DNA of 64,000 nt from Cycloclasticus sp. (GTDB taxonomy: Bacteria > Pseudomonadota > Gammaproteobacteria > Methylococcales > Cycloclasticaceae): contig NVUJ01000010.1 in assembly GCA_002733135.1 (NCBI GenBank), forward strand, positions 1-64,000, written 5' to 3'. Under the pieces are notes generated by a model. The model did not search any database. It worked only from the letters and a program-made list of their open reading frames with translations, and was not told the origin of the DNA. Every line of letters begins with the position of its first letter. Positions within the stretch are counted from its first letter, which is position 1. Both the position numbers and the translations under genes were made by a program. Of this stretch, positions 58,687 to 64,000 are shown piece by piece.

Positions 58687-59190
58687 ATGAACACCTTAAC
58701 CGACTATTTAAGTGCCGACTCAGTGAACGAAGACGCCATGTATTTCGACGAAATGCAGGGTTTTTTGACCAGCTTAGCGATCGTCCCCGGCAACCTTAGC
58801 CAACAACAAATACTGACAGAAATTTTAGCTACTGAGAACATTGACAAACGCCTTTCAGATGCAATTTCCCAGCTCCAAAGTGACATTGAACAATCGCTGT
58901 TAAACGGTGAGTTCCCCGATAGCAGCAATGAACAAGGTGATGAAGACTCCCTAACCTTATGGGCAGCAGGCTTTATGCAGGGCGTCTTTATGCAAGAAGA
59001 CTTATGGTTCACATCGCACCCTGAGGAAGTGGCTGAATTGACGCTACCGATACTCAGCTGCTCTGAATTGTTAGACGATGAAATGGATGACCTCAGCCAA
59101 AACGACGAGTTGATGGACGATATGGCAGAGAAAATCCCAGACTGTATTATCGACTTGTACCTATTATTCAACACACCTGATAGTGCCTAA
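58687..59190 (+). CDS. UPF0149 (YecA/YgfB) family protein
   Basis: The 167-residue acidic protein shows the family's N-terminal motif MYFDEMQGFLTSLAIVPG, the central LWAAGFMQGVFMQEDLW and a C-terminal helical part. The SEC-C zinc tail of YecA is absent, so it is nearer the YgfB type, whose Pseudomonas member is linked to ampDh3 control and beta-lactam resistance. That link is recalled and only suggestive. The following gene starts within its last codons. Confidence 0.82.
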   Translation: MNTLTDYLSADSVNEDAMYFDEMQGFLTSLAIVPGNLSQQQILTEILATENIDKRLSDAISQLQSDIEQSLLNGEFPDSSNEQGDEDSLTLWAAGFMQGVFMQEDLWFTSHPEEVAELTLPILSCSELLDDEMDDLSQNDELMDDMAEKIPDCIIDLYLLFNTPDSA

Positions 59191-60118
59191 AGCATCACCT
59201 CTAAAAAATAATACTGCCGTCAGAGACCTCGATTGGGTTTTAAATAGCCCACCCCTTCTTCAAGGAAATAAAAATCATTGCAATTGGACGAACGACATCT
59301 TCTGGCAACAAGCAACCACACAGTACGCGGATCAATTACAACAGCTTGATGCTAAGCCTAATGCATTAGGCCATCTTATCGCTGAGCAAACAGACCATCG
59401 GCTAGGGCATTATTTTGAAACGCTTTTAAACTATTGGTTTACAACAAGTAGTCGCTATGAAGTGCTGGCTCATAATCTCCAAGTACAGCACGACAAACGA
59501 ACGATTGGAGAATTTGATTTTATTCTACAAGACCACCTAACCAACAAAACTCAACATTGGGAAGTGGCGTGTAAATTTTATTTAGGCATAAACGACACCA
59601 GCCAAATTGACAACTGGTGCGGTCCCATGCTGCAAGATAAATTAGCTAATAAATATCAGAAAATGCAAACACGGCAAAGTCAGCTCTCTGAACAAGCCGC
59701 AGCACAACTTACCTTAAAAAACTTAGCCATACACGTAGACGAAAAAGTGTGCCTGATGAAAGGGCGGTTGTTCTACCCAATTTTGCAAGCTGAACGCGCA
59801 GCGCCTAGCGTTATCGCAAACAACCATTTACAAGGTTGGTGGGCGAGACTTAGCGAGTTTGCTACGCACTATAAAACATCCCCTCTTCGCTGGCGTATTC
59901 TTAATAAAAAGCAATGGCTCGCTGAACAGGTTTTCGACGGCAAAATTCAATCCTATACGAGCAACGAAGTAGTAGATGTTTTTCTATCTGAATACAATCG
60001 TCCTGTTAGCATCGCAGGCTTTAACCCAACTACAAACAACAAGGAGCTAGATCGCGGGTTTTTAGTGCCATCAGACTGGGGCCCAACCAACATCGCTCAT
60101 CAACTTTCCACCACGTAG
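59183..60118 (+). CDS. DUF1853 family protein, possible PD-(D/E)XK nuclease fold
   Basis: The 311-residue protein matches DUF1853: RDLDWVLNSPPLL at the start, LGHYFETLLNYWF, then IGEFDFIL and WEVACKFYLGI. D112 in GEFDFI followed by E127 and K131 in WEVACK is arranged like the catalytic core of PD-(D/E)XK nucleases, with the Lys shifted. Whether it cuts DNA is unknown. It begins with a GTG overlapping the UPF0149 gene by 8 nt, so the two are translationally coupled. No neighbour suggests a defence or mobile-element role. Confidence 0.82.
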   Translation: MPKASPLKNNTAVRDLDWVLNSPPLLQGNKNHCNWTNDIFWQQATTQYADQLQQLDAKPNALGHLIAEQTDHRLGHYFETLLNYWFTTSSRYEVLAHNLQVQHDKRTIGEFDFILQDHLTNKTQHWEVACKFYLGINDTSQIDNWCGPMLQDKLANKYQKMQTRQSQLSEQAAAQLTLKNLAIHVDEKVCLMKGRLFYPILQAERAAPSVIANNHLQGWWARLSEFATHYKTSPLRWRILNKKQWLAEQVFDGKIQSYTSNEVVDVFLSEYNRPVSIAGFNPTTNNKELDRGFLVPSDWGPTNIAHQLSTT

Positions 60119-60138
60119 AAGTTTTCATCAGCTTCTCC

Positions 60139-60165
60139 CTGACACTTACCCCATCTGGGTATAAT
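60139..60165 (+). promoter_or_regulatory. Possible promoter of the TraB-family gene
   Basis: A perfect TATAAT (60160-60165) lies 62 nt before the start; CTGACA (60139-60144) is 15 nt upstream, a tight spacing. Confidence 0.4.
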
Positions 60166-60227
60166 GGCTGCATAATTTCTCACTCAAGGTTTCTCATACA
60201 AACCTCTACGAATATCAAAGGTTAATT

Positions 60228-61418
60228 TTGGACACGCTAAACGAACAACCCATAGAAAAACTATCCATAAACGGTTGTAACATTACCTTATTAGGCACAG
60301 CACACGTTTCACAAGCTAGCGCAGATGCCGTTGAATTTCTATTATTAAATGAAGACTTTGACGCCACAGCGATTGAATTATGCCCAGGGCGTTACAACGC
60401 GTTAATAGACCCTGATAGTTTGTCTAAGATGGATTTATTTAGCGTGATTAAAAGCGGCAAAGCGGCGATGGTTACGGCGAGCTTAGCGTTGGGTGCATTC
60501 CAACAAAAAATGGCCGATGAACTGGGCATTGAGCCCGGCGCAGAAATGAAAAAGGCCGCCGAAATAGCGCAACAAAAAAACATACCTGTGCTGTTGATTG
60601 ATCGTGATGTTGGCACAACACTAAAACGCGTCTACCGGAATGTTCCTTGGTGGAAACGTATGGAACTATTCTCCGGCTTACTCGCCAGCGTAATGTTCTC
60701 AGAAAAAGTAAGTGAGGAAGACATAGAAAAACTAAAAGAAGGCGATATGCTAGACGCCACTTTTTCCCAGTTTGCCGAATCTTCAAAAGAAATTTACGAC
60801 CCATTAGTGAATGAACGCGATCAATACATGGCTCGACGTTTATTTGATGAGGCGCAGTCTGGCGAACATAAAAACGTATTGGCCGTCATCGGTGCAGGGC
60901 ACCTTAAAGGTATTAAAAACTACCTAGAAAACGAACTTAAAGACACTAAAACACTAGAAGAACTGGACTCCATTCCCGCCAAAAGCCGTTGGCCAAAATT
61001 GATCCCTTGGGTCATCGTTGGTTTAGTCTTTGTCGGTTTCGGCATCGGCTTTAATCGCGCGCCGGAACTCGGCTGGCAGCTCGTTATGGAATGGATTGTT
61101 ATTAATGGGGGATTGTCTGCCTTGGGTGCTTTGTTAGCCAACGCACACCCTATCACCATTATTACGGCTTTTTTAGCAGCGCCACTCACCTCGTTAAACC
61201 CAACCGTTGGTGCCGGCATGGTGACTGCCGCCGTAGAAGCATGGGTGCGTAAACCCAGAGTAGGCGACTTTTCCACTTTAAGACAAGACACCGCAAAATT
61301 AAGTGGGTGGTGGAAAAACAGGGTATCTAGAACTTTACTGGTGTTCTTTCTAAGTACCCTGGGTTCTGCAGCAGGCACTTACATCGCGGGCTTTAGGATT
61401 TATGAACAACTCAGTTAA
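60228..61418 (+). CDS. TraB/PrgY-type membrane protein
   Basis: The 396-residue protein has the TraB family domain (1 to about 245), with the conserved GTAHVS at 23-28, E50 in IELCPGRY and GAGHLKGI near 223, residues that in the Tiki/TraB/GumN superfamily resemble a metalloprotease site. Three or four membrane helices follow (about 261-395). Enterococcal TraB/PrgY proteins block peptide pheromone; the bacterial chromosomal members have no established role. The start is a TTG with AAAGG six nt upstream. It ends 10 nt from the convergent plsB. Confidence 0.85.
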   Translation: MDTLNEQPIEKLSINGCNITLLGTAHVSQASADAVEFLLLNEDFDATAIELCPGRYNALIDPDSLSKMDLFSVIKSGKAAMVTASLALGAFQQKMADELGIEPGAEMKKAAEIAQQKNIPVLLIDRDVGTTLKRVYRNVPWWKRMELFSGLLASVMFSEKVSEEDIEKLKEGDMLDATFSQFAESSKEIYDPLVNERDQYMARRLFDEAQSGEHKNVLAVIGAGHLKGIKNYLENELKDTKTLEELDSIPAKSRWPKLIPWVIVGLVFVGFGIGFNRAPELGWQLVMEWIVINGGLSALGALLANAHPITIITAFLAAPLTSLNPTVGAGMVTAAVEAWVRKPRVGDFSTLRQDTAKLSGWWKNRVSRTLLVFFLSTLGSAAGTYIAGFRIYEQLS

Positions 61419-61428
61419 ACGCCTATCG

Positions 61429-63828
61429 TTACTCAATCACTTGATGTATGTTTTTTCTAACGTGCTGGCTCATCACAAGGCCCGCGTCATCAATAATAGA
61501 CTCAAGCACGTTGCCATAGGTTAATTTACCTTTCTCACCCGGCCAAATAATGTTCTGTTCAAACAGCATTTCAATAAAGCCTTTAAATAAGGCCTTATCG
61601 AAGAATTCCGGTGAGTTCAAACCGCTTAACTCAGATAATTCTTCAGCTATTTTTCCACAACTTTTTTCTAGCTCAAAGCGCGTCAGTGCATCTTTACCGT
61701 GATGTTTAACGACCACCACCGTTAAATAAAAGCGCTCCAAACTCAATAACACACCACCAGCCATGGTGTTCAACGCGCCTTCATCAGGTTTATCTACCGT
61801 CAGTTGATCACCGTTTTGCTTCACCAAACCTTGCTCAATTAAACAGGCCATTACTTTATGTGCAACACTCGTTATTTGTCGCGTATTCCAGCACATCGAC
61901 AGCTCAGATTGCAAGAAGGGGTAGACCAATTTAAACCAGTGAGTAATTTGTTTTTGACTTAGTGATTGATTACTCAAAAAACAGCAGGCAACGAAGGATG
62001 GGAAGGCGAACAAATGAACAATGTTATTTCTAAAGTAGGTCAACAAAATAGCATCATTACCTTCAATAGAATAGACAACTCCTTGCTCATTTTCTTGGCG
62101 TTTTAATACACCAAACTCAACGCAATAATCGATAATTTCATCCGCATCTAAATCAAGGCGCGTGATATTTTTGGAATAAGGCGCAGCTTCCAGTAACGCT
62201 AAATACAACGTTAACTGCCTTTTTAAATCCGCTTGGCTTAACGATTGACCCGGCGCACCCAATAGAGCCATTGCCAATAAGCCAATGGCATTAACGTGTG
62301 TTGCCTCGTTAATACCCGACATGATTTGAGCACCCAATTTATCAACAACCGTGCTAACCAGCTCTTTATCTTCTACACAATTTTCCCGACGCCAAGTTGG
62401 GCTTTCTGACTCTATTAATTTGTCCAAATAAATAGGCGAACCAAAATTCACGTGTACTTGGCCAAAATGATCTTTCAATGCTTTAAATGAACGTAAAACG
62501 CCCATCACAGACTCAGACTTTTTAGGCTTGCCACTCAGCTCATTGACGTAGGTTTCACCTTCTACCAATTTTTCATAAGCGAAGTTAACCGGCAAAAACA
62601 CAACCGAACGCTTATGGTCTCTCATGTAGTTTCGAACACTCATCGCCAACAATCCAGGCTTGGCTTTTAGTTTGCGTCCTGTGCGGCTACGCCCGCCTTC
62701 AACAAAATATTCAACCGCTGTGCCTTTATTCGCCAAATAGCCCATGTAGGACTCAAAAACCGCACCATATAAAACATTTCCCTTGAACGTACGCCTTAAG
62801 AAAAACGCGCCACAGCGCCTAATCCACGGGCCTGCAATAGGAATATTTAAATTAATACCCGCCGCAACGTGGGGTGCAGCCAAGCCTCTTGTGAAGAGCG
62901 CGTAGGATAAAACCAAGTAATCCATATGGCTTTGATGGCTCGGCACATAAACAATTTGATGTTCTCGTGACAAACGCTCAACACGCGAGAAGTGATGCAG
63001 CACAATGCCGTCGTATAGCTTATTCCACAACCAGCCTAAAATCTTTTCTAGCACCATGGCTGCTCGAACATTTATAACCGCTGCAATCTCAAGCGCATAA
63101 GCTTTTGCTTGTTCTTCGGCTTCATGTCTAGATAGTTTATTACGGCTGACCTCTCGCTCAACAGCCTTTTGAACTAACTCTGTTTTAAGTAATTCTTCAG
63201 CGAGTTTTTTGGGTGATGGTTGATCCGGCCCAACAGTAGCCAATCTCATTCTAGCCAAATAAACTCGCAACACGCGCGTTAACTTAAGCGTTATATACGG
63301 CGTGTCCTGTTTATCCTCTAGGAGTTTGTCCAGCGAAACCGGCTCACCAAATCTCACCAAAGTGCTTCGTCCGTTAAATAGAACAGACATAAATCGAGAA
63401 AAAATATTGGATTTATAGCCTTCGTCTGAAAATAAACTACTCCAAAAACCACCTGACTTACGCGGGCCACGTCCCCATAAAATAGACACTGGAACAATAA
63501 GAATGTCCTCATCCGATGATTTAACAGCATCAATCAAGCGCGCTAAACGCTGCGGCGCGATATTTGGAGAGTGGGTTTTTAAATTATTTAAAGAAAAAAG
63601 CGCATAGGGTTCTGCATCGTCCCCTATTTCTATCCCATTCGAGGGTAACGGTAGTAAAATATCACGACATACTTGTTCTAAAACGATTTGTTTTGAGCAG
63701 GAGTCGCTAAATGTGACGTAACATACTTTTTTATTTTCAAGTCCCTTAAGCCATTCTTCGTCCCTAGGCAATACTTTAACCTTTACCCAAAAAGACAATA
63801 TCCAGCGTAATAAGAAAGAGCCCACCAT
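61429..63828 (-). CDS. plsB: Glycerol-3-phosphate 1-O-acyltransferase PlsB
   Basis: PlsB acylates glycerol-3-phosphate, the first step of phospholipid synthesis, at the inner membrane. The product is 799 residues from the ATG at 63828, the length of E. coli PlsB. Acyltransferase motifs are present: HQSHMDY (HX4D) near residue 300, GAFFLRR, FVEGGRSRTGR and VFLPVNFAYEKL. A TTG-started frame from 63861 is unlikely because it overlaps the preceding gene. It starts one nt after that gene's stop, so the two are probably co-translated. Confidence 0.96.
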   Translation of the reverse strand: MVGSFLLRWILSFWVKVKVLPRDEEWLKGLENKKVCYVTFSDSCSKQIVLEQVCRDILLPLPSNGIEIGDDAEPYALFSLNNLKTHSPNIAPQRLARLIDAVKSSDEDILIVPVSILWGRGPRKSGGFWSSLFSDEGYKSNIFSRFMSVLFNGRSTLVRFGEPVSLDKLLEDKQDTPYITLKLTRVLRVYLARMRLATVGPDQPSPKKLAEELLKTELVQKAVEREVSRNKLSRHEAEEQAKAYALEIAAVINVRAAMVLEKILGWLWNKLYDGIVLHHFSRVERLSREHQIVYVPSHQSHMDYLVLSYALFTRGLAAPHVAAGINLNIPIAGPWIRRCGAFFLRRTFKGNVLYGAVFESYMGYLANKGTAVEYFVEGGRSRTGRKLKAKPGLLAMSVRNYMRDHKRSVVFLPVNFAYEKLVEGETYVNELSGKPKKSESVMGVLRSFKALKDHFGQVHVNFGSPIYLDKLIESESPTWRRENCVEDKELVSTVVDKLGAQIMSGINEATHVNAIGLLAMALLGAPGQSLSQADLKRQLTLYLALLEAAPYSKNITRLDLDADEIIDYCVEFGVLKRQENEQGVVYSIEGNDAILLTYFRNNIVHLFAFPSFVACCFLSNQSLSQKQITHWFKLVYPFLQSELSMCWNTRQITSVAHKVMACLIEQGLVKQNGDQLTVDKPDEGALNTMAGGVLLSLERFYLTVVVVKHHGKDALTRFELEKSCGKIAEELSELSGLNSPEFFDKALFKGFIEMLFEQNIIWPGEKGKLTYGNVLESIIDDAGLVMSQHVRKNIHQVIE

Positions 63829-63829
63829 G

Positions 63830-64000
63830 TTATTGGTTCGCCTGCATGGCTGGAAAAACAACCGGTTGCGACACTAATTTTTCTACTTCGCTTGTTTGTG
63901 ACAAGCTTTCAAAGTCGAATAACTCTTTGTCCAATAACTGTGATGGCCTAATGTTTTTCAAACTATTAAATATCGTTTCAACACGGCCAGGGAAATCTCT
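63830..64000 (-). CDS. 3' end of an unrecognised gene (partial)
   Basis: An open frame enters from the right edge and ends with TAA at 63830-63832, one nt before plsB. The visible 56 residues (starting RDFPGRVETIFNSLKN, ending PAMQANQ) are soluble-looking and hydrophilic. I recognise no family from this fragment. The tight spacing indicates an operon with plsB. Confidence 0.7.
   Translation of the reverse strand, partial: RDFPGRVETIFNSLKNIRPSQLLDKELFDFESLSQTSEVEKLVSQPVVFPAMQANQ

Noticed and set aside
58704-59174. 156-codon minus-strand frame opposite the UPF0149 gene
   Set aside because: Ser-rich shadow of the real frame; no ribosome site or recognisable domain.
60920-61378. 152-codon minus-strand frame opposite the TraB-type gene
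   Set aside because: Shadow of a gene with clear motifs; composition is not protein-like.

Overview
The window is chromosomal DNA from a gammaproteobacterium. Most of it is core genome in a gene order known from Pseudomonas aeruginosa (recalled, not looked up). The dcw cell-wall/division cluster runs mraZ to ftsZ, followed by lpxC, dciA, an M23 peptidase gene, secA, argJ and a nudix gene. Further blocks are rnpB-rsmI-lpoA-yraN-diaA-dolP, nadC-DUF1631-ampD, and lspA-ileS-ribF-murJ-rpsT-proB-obgE-rpmA-rplU-ispB. The AT-leaning composition, the long-form GAPDH and the marine-type gene content would suit a Thiotrichales/Piscirickettsiaceae-like organism (Cycloclasticus or Methylophaga type). That placement is inference.

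Layout. 58-25093 is one long leftward series (nudix/ThiE fusion, argJ, secA, M23, lpxC, the full dcw cluster), with only dciA on the opposite strand. Many dcw junctions are ATGA, TAATG or TAGTG overlaps, which implies translational coupling. 25094-32253 is an accessory block inserted between mraZ and rnpB, which are neighbours in Pseudomonas. Its left part holds an outer-membrane beta-barrel gene behind a perfect Crp/Vfr-type palindrome, and a TPR-sulfotransferase. Its right part is about 4 kb: membrane methyltransferase, beta-carbonic anhydrase, DsrE-like periplasmic protein, DoxX and a frameshifted double-ABM lipoprotein. This right part is bounded by the real rnpB 3' end at 32255 and a 60-bp degenerate copy of the same rnpB end at 28228, with matching GTACC motifs just inside both ends. 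It looks like a decayed island that entered the 3' end of rnpB.

32254-51230 is core again (RNase P RNA, rRNA methylation, peptidoglycan synthase activator, NAD synthesis, peptidoglycan recycling, lipoprotein processing, translation, proline, isoprenoid). 51364-55630 carries central carbon and acetyl-CoA genes (long GAPDH, acetyl-CoA synthetase, acetoacetyl-CoA reductase). 55870-61418 is mostly small, poorly characterised genes: PilZ, QueD, DUF1249, a sodium/amino-acid symporter, a twin-CDGSH iron-sulfur protein, UPF0149, DUF1853 and a TraB-family membrane protein. plsB and the 3' end of an unrecognised gene close the window.

No tRNA, CRISPR array, transposase or integrase gene was found. Part 2 highlights the rnpB-flanked island and its frameshifted lipoprotein, the regulated outer-membrane gene with its sulfotransferase neighbour, the repeat-extended ribosomal protein L21, and the 58.4-61.4 kb cluster of uncharacterised genes.
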